Below, in pieces: positions 1 through 6,651 of a stretch of DNA of 7,843 nucleotides. The notes beneath the pieces were generated by a model. It did no database searches and had not been told where the DNA came from. It was given only the letters and a program-made list of their open reading frames with translations. Origin of the DNA: an uncultured Methylococcaceae bacterium (GTDB taxonomy: Bacteria > Pseudomonadota > Gammaproteobacteria > Methylococcales > Methylomonadaceae); contig CAIQND010000659.1 in the NCBI GenBank assembly GCA_903873045.1, positions 1-7,843 on the forward strand. Direction: 5' to 3'. The position numbers and the translations under genes were made by a program. Every line of letters starts with the position of its first letter. The stretch's first letter is position 1.

Positions 1-1131
1 GAATGTTTTAGGCGACGCTAAACGATAACCGGTATAAACCAGTAAGGCGGCTAAAGCAGCCAAAGGAATACGTTGTATAAAACCGGTAAAAAAGACGACA
101 AACAGCAATAAAATCAAGCCATGAAAGAAGTTGGCCCACGCGGTTTTTGCACCATTATTGATATTTGCCGAGCTACGGACAATTTCAGAAATCATCGGCA
201 AGCCGCCAATCATACCAGCCACCAGATTACCCAGGCCGATCGCTGTTAAATCACGATCAAGATCAGACGTTCGCTTATACGGATCAAGCTTATCTACCGC
301 TGTCGCACTGAGTAAACTTTCAAGACTGCCTACCAAGCTGATGCTTAGCACGGCCTCCCAGAAGGCCATTGTCGTTATTTTTGAAAAGTCGGGAAAATAA
401 AAACCGGCCATAAAATTATCGGGAATTGCCACCAGATAGTGTGAGCTGCTGTTAGCCGCTTCCTGAAAGCCAAAATGCCAAGCGAAGACGATGCCCATTA
501 ACACGACAATAACCGGAGCTGGAATTTTGCTTTCGCTTAAAGGCCAAATAACTAAGATTAGCAAGCCTAAAAAACTGATCAGAACACAATCCAGATTCAT
601 GCTAAGCAAGCTGTGTGGAATTTGTGCAATGATCGAAAACAGACTGCCGGGGGGCGGCGTAACGCCCAACATAACGTGAGTTTGTGTGGCGATAATAATA
701 ATACCAATTGCAGCCAGCATGCCATGAATCACCGAGGTAGGAAAAAAGGAACTCAATTGCCCCAGTTTAAACCGCCCCATCAAAATCTGTAAAACACTGG
801 CGACCACAATCGCAGCCAGGGTATAACGGTAACCCGCCAACGCATCGCCTTCACCCAAGGCTTGCACCGCCGCCAAAATAACCACAATCAAACCGGCAGC
901 CGGTCCATTGATAGTCAGGTAAGAACCGCTAATGCGCGATACCAATACGCCACCGATAATCGCGGTGATAATACCGGCTGATGGTGGAAAGCCAGAAGCC
1001 ACCGCTATACCCAAACATAAAGGCAAGGCGATAAGAAAAACCAAAAATCCGGAAGTTAAGTCGTTAAGCCAGTTTTCTTTTAAACCGGTCAGTCCGGTTT
1101 TTGGCATCGTCGACAGGGATGATTTATTCAT
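1..1131 (-). CDS. SulP/SLC26-family anion transporter, C-terminus cut by window edge
   Basis: This reading frame is open for 377 codons from the ATG at 1131 to the first base of the window, so about the last third of the protein (final membrane segments and any STAS domain) lies outside. It is an inner-membrane anion transporter; the substrate cannot be told from sequence. Visible hallmarks are the first hydrophobic segment FLVFLIALPLCLGIAVASG, the family stretch FPPSAGIITAIIGG, TINGPAAGLIVV, SSFFPTSVIHGML, and the ESLLSATAVDKLDPYKR segment. The protein is a close paralogue of the complete gene at 1387-3072, mostly identical by eye in the membrane core, and shares its start context (ACGAGGA five bases before ATG). 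It differs by lacking a His-rich loop of about 16 residues. It lies 255 bp downstream of its paralogue on the same strand; co-transcription is possible, but hairpins intervene. No frameshift or internal stop was seen in the part present. Confidence 0.93.
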   Translation of the reverse strand, partial: MNKSSLSTMPKTGLTGLKENWLNDLTSGFLVFLIALPLCLGIAVASGFPPSAGIITAIIGGVLVSRISGSYLTINGPAAGLIVVILAAVQALGEGDALAGYRYTLAAIVVASVLQILMGRFKLGQLSSFFPTSVIHGMLAAIGIIIIATQTHVMLGVTPPPGSLFSIIAQIPHSLLSMNLDCVLISFLGLLILVIWPLSESKIPAPVIVVLMGIVFAWHFGFQEAANSSSHYLVAIPDNFMAGFYFPDFSKITTMAFWEAVLSISLVGSLESLLSATAVDKLDPYKRTSDLDRDLTAIGLGNLVAGMIGGLPMISEIVRSSANINNGAKTAWANFFHGLILLLFVVFFTGFIQRIPLAALAALLVYTGYRLASPKTF

Positions 1132-1136
1132 AAAAG

Positions 1137-1143
1137 TCCTCGT
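1137..1143 (-). promoter_or_regulatory. Ribosome binding site of the partial SulP gene
   Basis: On the minus strand ACGAGGA lies five bases upstream of the ATG at 1131. The same heptamer at the same distance precedes the paralogue at 3072, so the duplication kept the translation start region. This fixes the start of the partial gene. Confidence 0.75.
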
Positions 1144-1261
1144 TTAGTGTAGTAAAGATTGATTGTAAATGCTGCTCAGTCAACCACTATACCACCACAC
1201 AGCGCGACGGGGCGCTGACCGTAAAACTATCACAGTTGTCGAGTTACGCTACGTTTGGCCA

Positions 1262-1297
1262 TGATTTCTGCATGGCCAATAAGTTTTGCAGAAATCA
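1262..1297. repeat. Perfect inverted repeat, 11-bp arms
   Basis: TGATTTCTGCA (1262-1272) is exactly mirrored by TGCAGAAATCA (1287-1297) around a 14-base loop. The palindrome TGGCCA occurs at 1256-1261 and again at 1273-1278 inside the loop, so alternative folds are possible. It lies between the two SulP genes, upstream of the partial one. It has no T tract in either direction, so it is not a standard intrinsic terminator. A dispersed palindrome or an mRNA-processing hairpin are alternatives. Confidence 0.7.
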
Positions 1298-1313
1298 ATA
1301 ACGCTGTTAACTC

Positions 1314-1375
1314 ATTAATCGTAAGTATTCAGTCCCCCCATTTTTCAAAGGGGGAGGTGAATAATTACGATTAAT
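1314..1375. repeat. 62-bp near-perfect palindrome downstream of the complete SulP gene
   Basis: Outer arms of 17 bases (1314-1330 and 1359-1375, beginning ATTAATCGTAA and ending TTACGATTAAT) pair with a single mismatch at 1325/1364. An inner stem TCCCCC (1333-1338) with GGGGGA (1350-1355) continues the fold. The element begins 12 bases past the stop of the minus-strand SulP gene, so it could stabilise or end that transcript. There is no terminal T run. The composite shape, with an AT outer stem and a C/G core, suggests a dispersed palindromic element rather than a simple terminator; that is inference. Confidence 0.75.
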
Positions 1376-1386
1376 AGACCGCTATA

Positions 1387-3072
1387 TTACAAGCCGTAAT
1401 GGTCACTTTTGCGACGACTCATATTACCTGGTTTCATTCTGCGTACTGCCAAAGGATGGGCCGAAAAAGTCTCATGATATTCCATCCCGATAAATACACA
1501 TTTTCCGCCGTGCCCTTCATAGTTATGCTGAAAGTCATGAATAAATTCCATCACCGTATGATCAATCAGATACGCATTATTTAATTGAAAAATGATAGTC
1601 TTTCCGTTTTCGAGATTAGCCAACGCCGTCTTTAAAGACATAAAGTTGGAGAAAATAGCCGACCCTACTATCGAAACTATCACGGAATCAGCATCTTTAG
1701 GCTTAATCACAAAGTGGATTTTGAACAAATTATTGAGTCTGACACCGCGCAGCAGGTGGATAGCAAACTTGGCGGTAATGCCGATAGCGACACCAATTAA
1801 TAAATCGGTTGCCAATACACCGATAATCGTTACCACAAACATAAACAACTGTTCTTTACCTATGTGTAAAACGTTTGCAAATGACTTTGGAGAAGCCAGA
1901 CGAAAACCGGTAAATACCAGTAATGCAGCTAAAGCCGCAAGCGGAATGCTATGAATCAAACGTGGAAACAATACCACGAACAATAGCAAAAATGCACCGT
2001 GAAAAAAATTGGCCCACTGGGTTTTGGCACCATTATTGACGTTAGCAGAGCTACGAACAATCTCGGCTATCATCGGCAATCCACCGATTAATCCGGCTAA
2101 CAGATTGCCCGCGCCGACGGCGGTTAAATCACGATCAAGATTGGAATGGCGTTTATACGGATCAAGTTTGTCCACCGCCATCGCGCTAAGCAAACTCTCC
2201 AAGCTACCGACCAGGCTGATGCTGATAACGGCTTCCCAAAATTCTAGCGTGGCAATTTTTGAAAAGTCAGGAAAATAAAAACTGGACATAAAGTTGTCAG
2301 AAATAGCCACCAAAAATTTAGGTCCGACAGTTTCCTCATGATGCGCCAGAAAATGCGCATCCGGCAGAAACAAATACATGTGCTCATGATCCAGATCAAA
2401 ATATTTCGCTAAACCTATTCCTGCCAGCACCACAATCAGGGGTGCCGGAATCATCTTTAACACAGGATTTTTTAACAGTGCCCAAACAATCAATATCGCC
2501 AGTCCGGTAAAACCAATAATGGCAATTTCATGATTAAGGTTCATAATGCTGTGCGGAATTTGAGCGATAGTCGAAAACAGACTACTGCCTTTCTCCGGGG
2601 TAGAGCCCAGCATGACATGGATTTGTTTGGCCATAATAATGATGCCAATCGCCGCCAACATGCCATGTATTACCGATGCCGGAAAAAAAGAACTCAGTCG
2701 CCCGGCTTTAAATACGCCCATTAAGATTTGTAATACACTGGCAACCACAATAGCAGCCAAGGCATAACGATAACCGGCCATTGCATCTCCTTCACCCAGT
2801 TCTTGCACAGCACTGAGCACCACCACAATCAAACCGGCAGCAGGGCCATTGATGGTTATAAAGGAACCGCTGGCACGAGAAACCAGCATACCACCGATAA
2901 TAGCGGTAATAATCCCCGCTGAAGGTGGAAAGCCCGAAGCCATTGATATACCCAAACACAAAGGCAAAGCAATAAGAAAGACCAGAAATCCTGACAGCAA
3001 ATCGCTACGCCAGTTTTCCTTTAAACCAGCCAGGCCCGTTTTGGGTAATGCAGCTGATGAAGCTTCGCTCAT
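1387..3072 (-). CDS. SulP/SLC26-family anion transporter with C-terminal STAS-like domain
   Basis: A complete 561-residue inner-membrane protein of normal SulP length. Residues about 22-440 are the membrane domain: the first helix (SGFLVFLIALPLCLGISMAS), FPPSAGIITAIIGGML (48-63), TINGPAAGLIVVV (73-85), SFFPASVIHGMLAA (128-141), and the conserved ESLL (292-295) in the helix that in family structures lines the substrate site. Residues about 461-545 resemble a cytoplasmic STAS domain, with VIVSIVGSAIF as first strand and IDHTVMEFI at 503-511 as the loop-helix segment. A basic tail follows. Residues 226-247 form a His- and acid-rich loop absent from the paralogue downstream. The family moves sulfate, bicarbonate or dicarboxylates; no neighbour such as a carbonic anhydrase or sulfate-assimilation gene is present to choose between them. 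The start is supported by ACGAGGA five bases upstream and by matching the paralogue. It is transcribed away from lptFG. Confidence 0.95.
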   Translation of the reverse strand: MSEASSAALPKTGLAGLKENWRSDLLSGFLVFLIALPLCLGISMASGFPPSAGIITAIIGGMLVSRASGSFITINGPAAGLIVVVLSAVQELGEGDAMAGYRYALAAIVVASVLQILMGVFKAGRLSSFFPASVIHGMLAAIGIIIMAKQIHVMLGSTPEKGSSLFSTIAQIPHSIMNLNHEIAIIGFTGLAILIVWALLKNPVLKMIPAPLIVVLAGIGLAKYFDLDHEHMYLFLPDAHFLAHHEETVGPKFLVAISDNFMSSFYFPDFSKIATLEFWEAVISISLVGSLESLLSAMAVDKLDPYKRHSNLDRDLTAVGAGNLLAGLIGGLPMIAEIVRSSANVNNGAKTQWANFFHGAFLLLFVVLFPRLIHSIPLAALAALLVFTGFRLASPKSFANVLHIGKEQLFMFVVTIIGVLATDLLIGVAIGITAKFAIHLLRGVRLNNLFKIHFVIKPKDADSVIVSIVGSAIFSNFMSLKTALANLENGKTIIFQLNNAYLIDHTVMEFIHDFQHNYEGHGGKCVFIGMEYHETFSAHPLAVRRMKPGNMSRRKSDHYGL

Positions 3073-3077
3073 ATAAA

Positions 3078-3084
3078 TCCTCGT
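3078..3084 (-). promoter_or_regulatory. Ribosome binding site of the complete SulP gene
   Basis: Minus-strand ACGAGGA lies five bases before the ATG at 3072. It is identical in sequence and spacing to that of the paralogue (1137-1143). Confidence 0.75.
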
Positions 3085-3098
3085 TATTGATAATAATG

Positions 3099-3131
3099 TT
3101 TATACTTTATTACATGCGATTATTGTGCCAA
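3099..3131 (-). promoter_or_regulatory. Possible sigma-70-type promoter for the complete SulP gene
   Basis: On the minus strand TTGGCA (3131-3126) could be a -35 box. With a 16-base spacer it is followed by TAAAGT (3109-3104), a four-of-six match to TATAAT; overlapping TATAAA (3104-3099) is a better -10 word but too far away (21 bases). Position about 30 bases upstream of the start codon is sensible. This is a pattern match only. Confidence 0.3.
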
Positions 3132-3215
3132 CGGTTTTTTATTTTTTAACATGCTGATTTTATGAGTATATTAGTCTATTTTTTAATCAGGTAGTAGATA
3201 GTAAACGGTGATACT

Positions 3216-3249
3216 GGTGCAAATAAACCGTCAGCGGTTTATTTGCACC
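3216..3249. repeat. Perfect 15-bp hairpin with TCAG tetraloop
   Basis: GGTGCAAATAAACCG (3216-3230) and CGGTTTATTTGCACC (3235-3249) are exact reverse complements separated by only TCAG. Neither side carries a T tract, so it is not an ordinary terminator. It lies in the divergent region, about 140 bases upstream of the SulP start and 350 bases upstream of lptF. It could be a dispersed palindromic repeat or a dyad operator; the sequence does not decide. Confidence 0.8.
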
Positions 3250-3328
3250 GTGGCAAAATCAAAATATGGACGGTTTTAGGTGCCAGCTTTGGGCTACTCA
3301 CTTTAGTTAGGACAAAAATATCAATGTT

Positions 3329-3361
3329 AGACCTGACAGTTTTATAAAACCTGTCAGGTCT
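3329..3361. repeat. Palindrome of the GACCTGACAG...CTGTCAGGTC type
   Basis: AGACCTGACAG (3329-3339) and CTGTCAGGTCT (3351-3361) are exact reverse complements. The centre, GTTTTATAAAAC, is itself a palindrome, so almost the whole 33 bp can pair with a one-base slip. From memory, palindromes of this kind recur between genes in several bacterial genomes, which suggests a dispersed repeat; copy number could not be checked here. A transcription terminator is less likely because no gene ends nearby. Confidence 0.75.
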
Positions 3362-3586
3362 GTCCCATTTTAAATTGATAGCCCGGCTTTGCACCGCTGA
3401 CAGAAGGTTTTAAGGGAAATAATCACTGGATTGTAGGCACTTACAAACAACTTATGCATGACGAAAGCAGGGGACTTGGCATTGATGTGGTAAAATTTTT
3501 CAAAATACGGAGCGTTGAGGCAAAGGTAATAAAATATCAATCTATTGATTTTAACTGGGGGAGAAAGGCTTGGAAACAGATTGGTC

Positions 3587-3592
3587 GGAAGG
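3587..3592 (+). promoter_or_regulatory. Ribosome binding site that sets the lptF start
   Basis: GGAAGG lies seven bases before the ATG at 3600. The longer in-frame start, TTG at 3570, is a rare start codon, and the shorter ATG at 3636 has no comparable purine-rich box. This site therefore favours 3600. Confidence 0.65.
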
Positions 3593-3599
3593 TTATAAA

Positions 3600-4703
3600 A
3601 TGGGGCGGCGTAAACTGGTTACCGTTCTGGATAAAATGATTATCCGCGATTTACTCAAGACGTTGCTGTCAGTGTTGACCGTTATTGTGGTTATTATCGT
3701 CAGTCGGAAATTTATCAGGATTCTTGACGAAGCGATTGCAGGGCAAGTATCAAACGAAACGTTACTGAGTATCTTGGGGCTAAAAACGATTTCAGCTACG
3801 GTGGAATTTTTGCCTGTCGCCCTATTTATGGCCGTATTAATGGTGATGGGCAGAATGTACCGGGATCAGGAAATGTCGGCAGTTGCTTCAGCGGGTGGGG
3901 GTGCCGGAACGCTTTATCGAGCGGTATTTCTGTTGGTTGTTCCCTTAAGTGTGCTGGCTTTGGGGTTGTCGCTGTATGTCTCGCCATGGGCGGAAGCCAA
4001 TGTCGATCAGATAATGAAACAGGGCGAAGAATCAGCCGACTTAAGAGGGATTGCCGCAGGCAAGTTTAGTGAATATAGCCAAGGTGATCTGGTTTTTTAT
4101 GTAGAAAAAATCAGCGCTGATAAAAAGATGCACAACGTTTTTGTGCAAAACAAGCAGAACGGAAATATGGATATTATTAATGCTGACGCTGCCAGGATAG
4201 AAGATTTGGCTGACGGACGCTACATCATTTTTGAGAACGGTGAACAAGTAAGAGGTCAGCCGGGTACTTTAAATTATGTGATTGAACAGTTCGTCGAATA
4301 CGCCGTAAGACTGGAAACAAAAGAATCGGTCGTTGCCCTTAACCGGCAAGCGCTTGCCGTGGATTTATTATGGCGATCTAAAGTGAAATCCTACATTGCT
4401 GAATTGCAGCGTCGCTTTTCTGTTCCTTTAGGGGCGTTGTTATTAAGTTTTATTGCCGTCCCTTTGGCTCAGATTTCACCGCGTGGCGGGGTTTACGGAA
4501 ATATGCTGGTGGGCTTTTTAATCTATTTCAGTTATGGAAATCTTGTTCGTGTCAGTCAGAGCTGGGTAATGACCGGTGCTATCCCTGCTTGGCTGGGTGG
4601 CGCAAGCGTTAATGTACTGTTGTTATTGATTGGCGGTTTTTTATTGGCCAGATTATATGGGTGGCAGTGGCTGGTGATGAAAATCAGAGGTAAGGTGTCT
4701 TAA
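3600..4703 (+). CDS. lptF: LPS export ABC transporter permease LptF
   Basis: LptF pairs with LptG as the membrane half of LptB2FG, which uses ATP hydrolysis by LptB to pull lipopolysaccharide out of the inner membrane and push it onto the LptC-LptA bridge. From the ATG at 3600 the product has 367 residues, close to the family length. Helix 1 spans about 20-37, helices 2 and 3 about 68-86 and 106-127, and helices 4-6 about 275-292, 298-318 and 332-352. Residues about 130-265 between helices 3 and 4 form the periplasmic jellyroll domain. The cytoplasmic segment YRDQEMSAVASAGG (87-100) sits where the LptB-contacting coupling helix lies in this family. The start is uncertain: MIIRDLLK at 3636 aligns better with known LptF N-termini, but GGAAGG supports 3600; TTG at 3570 would also be possible. 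lptG follows with no gap. Confidence 0.95.
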   Translation: MGRRKLVTVLDKMIIRDLLKTLLSVLTVIVVIIVSRKFIRILDEAIAGQVSNETLLSILGLKTISATVEFLPVALFMAVLMVMGRMYRDQEMSAVASAGGGAGTLYRAVFLLVVPLSVLALGLSLYVSPWAEANVDQIMKQGEESADLRGIAAGKFSEYSQGDLVFYVEKISADKKMHNVFVQNKQNGNMDIINADAARIEDLADGRYIIFENGEQVRGQPGTLNYVIEQFVEYAVRLETKESVVALNRQALAVDLLWRSKVKSYIAELQRRFSVPLGALLLSFIAVPLAQISPRGGVYGNMLVGFLIYFSYGNLVRVSQSWVMTGAIPAWLGGASVNVLLLLIGGFLLARLYGWQWLVMKIRGKVS

Positions 4704-5771
4704 ATGAATGTATTAACAGGCTATATCGTCAGGGAAATTATAAAAGGCTCTTTTGTTGCGGTGATATTATTATTGACTTTGTTTAATTTATTTACCTTTA
4801 GTGATGAATTAAATGATGTGGGTGGAGGTTACGGCTTAAAACAAATTTTCTATTATCTGGCATTGACATCCCCCACTGTTTTTTATGAACTGGTTCCTGC
4901 CTCTGCATTATTAGGCAGCTTGTTTATTTTGGGTGCGATGGGTAATAATCGTGAGCTTATTGCCATGCGGGCTGCGGGATTATCTATTTTTGGCATTATT
5001 AAAGCGGTGATGCTGGCAGGTGCCATTTTGGTTTTTATTTCAACATTGATTGGTGAATTTGTTGCCCCCGTCACCGAACGCATGGCAAAAATGGTTAGAG
5101 TTTCTGCCCGTAACGAACAGGTTCTTATGGATGTAAAATATGGACTCTGGCTGCGTGAAGGCAAGAAATTTGTCAATGTACGGCAAATACTGGATGACGA
5201 TAACTTGGCAGACATCAGTATTTATGAGCTGGATGATCAGCAACATCTATACCAGGCTCTACACGCAGATCAGGCTGTTTTTTTGGGGAACCAGCAATGG
5301 AATCTCAAAAACATCAAGCAATCAATAATTTCAACAGAACAGATGCTTGCCAATACACAAGACAATCAAATCTTAAAGTCAGCCATTGCGCCCAACTTGC
5401 TCAAAATTGTCGTTGTTAATCCCAGTAATCTGTCGTTGCTCGACTTGGACGATTACATCGTTTTTTTAAAGAAAAACCATCAGAAATCCCAGTCATTTGA
5501 GCTGGCTTTTTGGGGGCGCATCGTCAATCCTTTGGTCACATTTATCATGTTGCTGTTATCCGCACCCTTTGTGATCGGCGTTAAACGAGGCGTTAGTGTC
5601 GGTGCAAGAATGATGATAGGTGTCGTTATTGGCATGGGCTTTAATATTTTCGACAAGATTGTTGGACATCTTGGCTTGATTTATGACTTAAATCCGCCCT
5701 TAATAGCATTTATTCCCAGCTTGATTGTTTTGGCACTGGCACTCTTTGCAGTGAGCCGGGTACGCGAATAA
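4704..5771 (+). CDS. lptG: LPS export ABC transporter permease LptG
   Basis: The partner of LptF in the LptB2FG exporter, 355 residues, full length. Helix 1 (about 14-32) is followed by the short external stretch SDELNDVGGGYG, two helices (about 58-79 and 98-118), a periplasmic jellyroll (about 125-265) containing LREGKKFVNVRQI at 150-162, and three C-terminal helices (about 271-291, 299-318 and 331-350). The cytoplasmic NNRELIAMRAAGLS (81-94) is the coupling-helix region that meets LptB. The ATG directly abuts the lptF stop (TAA at 4701-4703), and its Shine-Dalgarno (AAGG at 4692-4695) lies inside lptF, so the two are co-transcribed and probably translationally coupled. LptB, LptC and LptA are not in this window; lptFG genes commonly stand apart from them. 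No gene follows in the operon; the next 200 bp contain only repeats. Confidence 0.96.
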   Translation: MNVLTGYIVREIIKGSFVAVILLLTLFNLFTFSDELNDVGGGYGLKQIFYYLALTSPTVFYELVPASALLGSLFILGAMGNNRELIAMRAAGLSIFGIIKAVMLAGAILVFISTLIGEFVAPVTERMAKMVRVSARNEQVLMDVKYGLWLREGKKFVNVRQILDDDNLADISIYELDDQQHLYQALHADQAVFLGNQQWNLKNIKQSIISTEQMLANTQDNQILKSAIAPNLLKIVVVNPSNLSLLDLDDYIVFLKKNHQKSQSFELAFWGRIVNPLVTFIMLLLSAPFVIGVKRGVSVGARMMIGVVIGMGFNIFDKIVGHLGLIYDLNPPLIAFIPSLIVLALALFAVSRVRE

Positions 5772-5781
5772 TTTATTGCAT

Positions 5782-5867
5782 ATTCTGGCCCACCCTGAAT
5801 GCTGATTCTGGTTTCAAGCTGAACACTTTTTGGATTTTCCAGAATTTGTGTTCAGATTGCCAGAATC
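5782..5867. repeat. Cluster of four ATTCTGG/CCAGAAT motifs forming a compound palindrome
   Basis: ATTCTGG occurs forward at 5782-5788 and 5805-5811 and inverted (CCAGAAT) at 5839-5845 and 5860-5866. Two further pairs are exact reverse complements: GATTCTGG (5804-5811) with CCAGAATC (5860-5867), and CTGAACAC (5819-5826) with GTGTTCAG (5848-5855). A recurring unit is ATTCTGG, four to seven bases, then CTGAA. It begins 10 bases after the lptG stop but has no T tract, so it is an unlikely terminator. A protein-binding array, such as an element end recognised by a transposase, or a dispersed repeat are alternatives. Confidence 0.7.
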
Positions 5868-5969
5868 CAGCCTAACGCATTGTTTATCAAACCAGACTAT
5901 CATTTTCCGTTTAAGTGGAGAGGATAATGTCAGCGAAGAGAATAGCAATACGAAAATTAAGAGAAATAC

Positions 5970-6239
5970 TCAGACTATAAACATGGCGAGACAAGCGGTC
6001 AAATGCGCCGCCAATTCAAACGGGGATGCTTTTTTGCGCGGATCTACTTCTCGCATCCAATCAAACAACTGGGGGAAATGATGGGTGACGGTGGTATAAA
6101 TTTGATAGATCAGGTCGGTTTTCTTTTCTTTGCAGGCACGAATTGCCGCTTTCTCTAACTTTTTATCATGTTTTTTGGCGGCTTTTTTTTAATCGACATT
6201 GTACAGTTTGTGGGTCACAGCTTTTGGCTTTTTTTTCAT
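5970..6239 (-). pseudogene. Remnant of a transposase N-terminal region
   Basis: From the ATG at 6239 the minus strand reads MKKKPKAVTHKLYNVD, then an in-frame TAA (6191-6189), then continues in the same frame for 72 codons to TGA at 5972-5970. The continuation runs through a Lys-rich helix and contains FPQLFDWMREVDPRKKASPF followed by ELAAHLTACLAMFI. This matches, from memory, the N-terminus of a transposase family whose members begin with a Lys-rich helix, then an EDPRKK-like motif and a hydrophobic helix, and continue for several hundred residues. Here only about 88 residues survive. The catalytic part is missing and there is no plausible Shine-Dalgarno before the ATG, so it is a dead fragment. 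It could instead be a small lysine-rich protein, but the internal stop argues against that. Confidence 0.6.
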
Positions 6240-6651
6240 AGGGGGTATATTATTTAAAAAGTGAAATTAATAAAAATCCCGCTATTATCTAACAAAATTA
6301 GCCGGAAGATTATATTTTCATTCCATCGTAAGTTGTTGTTTTTTTATGATGGTTTGATATGCTCTGAATGGCTGACTTCCAGAGCCCCCCCTATTTCGCT
6401 ACACCCCTAAAAACATATTTGCTAATATTAAGTATCGATTATCGTCGGGCTTGTCCAACAACCGGATAAGATTGTGGTTCGCTTTGCTCGCACAATCTAT
6501 CCTTATTCGTCGGGTATCACTAAAAGCAGTTGCGAAATAACTTAAAATACTCGATACTTTGAGTTAACACGACCGTCCTTTTATTTTCTGTTGTGTCATT
6601 GTTTAAAAATAACAAACGGGTCGATTTTTCAACTACTGGAGATTATTAAAA
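6240..6651. other. AT-rich non-coding stretch upstream of the small secreted protein
   Basis: About 410 bp with no credible gene on either strand. It holds a hairpin CCATCGTAA (6323-6331) with TTATGATGG (6344-6352), which pairs with one G-T wobble, and GCTCTG (6361-6366) with CAGAGC (6380-6385). It also contains the 130-bp inverted-repeat element (6430-6559) and the start region of the gene at 6652. A weak promoter match for that gene is TTGCGA (6530-6535), 17 bases, GATACT (6553-6558); it overlaps the right arm of the element, so the element may supply the promoter. That is speculative. Confidence 0.6.
6430..6559. repeat. 130-bp structured element bounded by 13-bp inverted repeats
   Basis: AAGTATCGATTAT (6430-6442) and ATACTCGATACTT (6547-6559) are reverse complements at 12 of 13 positions. 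Inside, CGTCGGG occurs as a direct repeat at 6443-6449 and 6508-6514, enclosing a stem made of GGATAAGATTGTG (6464-6476) and CACAATCTATCC (6491-6502) with a single bulged A. The layout of terminal inverted repeats around an internal hairpin and no coding capacity is that of a miniature inverted-repeat element or a dispersed intergenic repeat. No target-site duplication is obvious at the edges. Confidence 0.6.

Larger units (their letters stand above)
3073..3599. other. Divergent intergenic region between the SulP gene and lptF
   Basis: About 527 bp with no convincing gene. It holds the SulP start signals at its left end, two perfect palindromes (3216-3249 and 3329-3361) in the middle and the lptF ribosome binding site at its right end. 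A promoter for lptF must lie here or inside the palindrome region. The best -10-like word is TAAAAT at 3491-3496, but no good -35 box sits at the right distance, so no lptF promoter is called. A small plus-strand reading frame at 3454-3639 has no recognisable content and runs into lptF in another frame. Confidence 0.7.

Noticed and set aside
131..1147. Plus-strand reading frames at the left end
   Set aside because: They are antisense to the partial SulP gene, whose minus-strand frame is open throughout and gives a recognisable protein. The same applies to the plus-strand frames over 1399-3076.
3454..3639. Plus-strand reading frame of 61 codons before lptF
   Set aside because: It overlaps the lptF start in another frame, has no recognisable content and no good start signal.
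4041..5246. Minus-strand frames inside lptF and lptG
   Set aside because: They are shadows of recognisable genes, with no ribosome binding sites or family features.
5782..5867. Possible CRISPR array from regularly spaced ATTCTGG motifs
   Set aside because: Repeats are only seven bases, occur in both orientations and have no spacers of constant length.
5782..5867. Intrinsic terminator of lptG
   Set aside because: Stems are interrupted and no T run follows in the plus direction.
5830..6081. Plus-strand reading frame of 83 codons
   Set aside because: Its 3' half lies antisense to the transposase remnant on the minus strand and its 5' half overlaps the ATTCTGG palindrome. The composition is not protein-like and there is no ribosome binding site.
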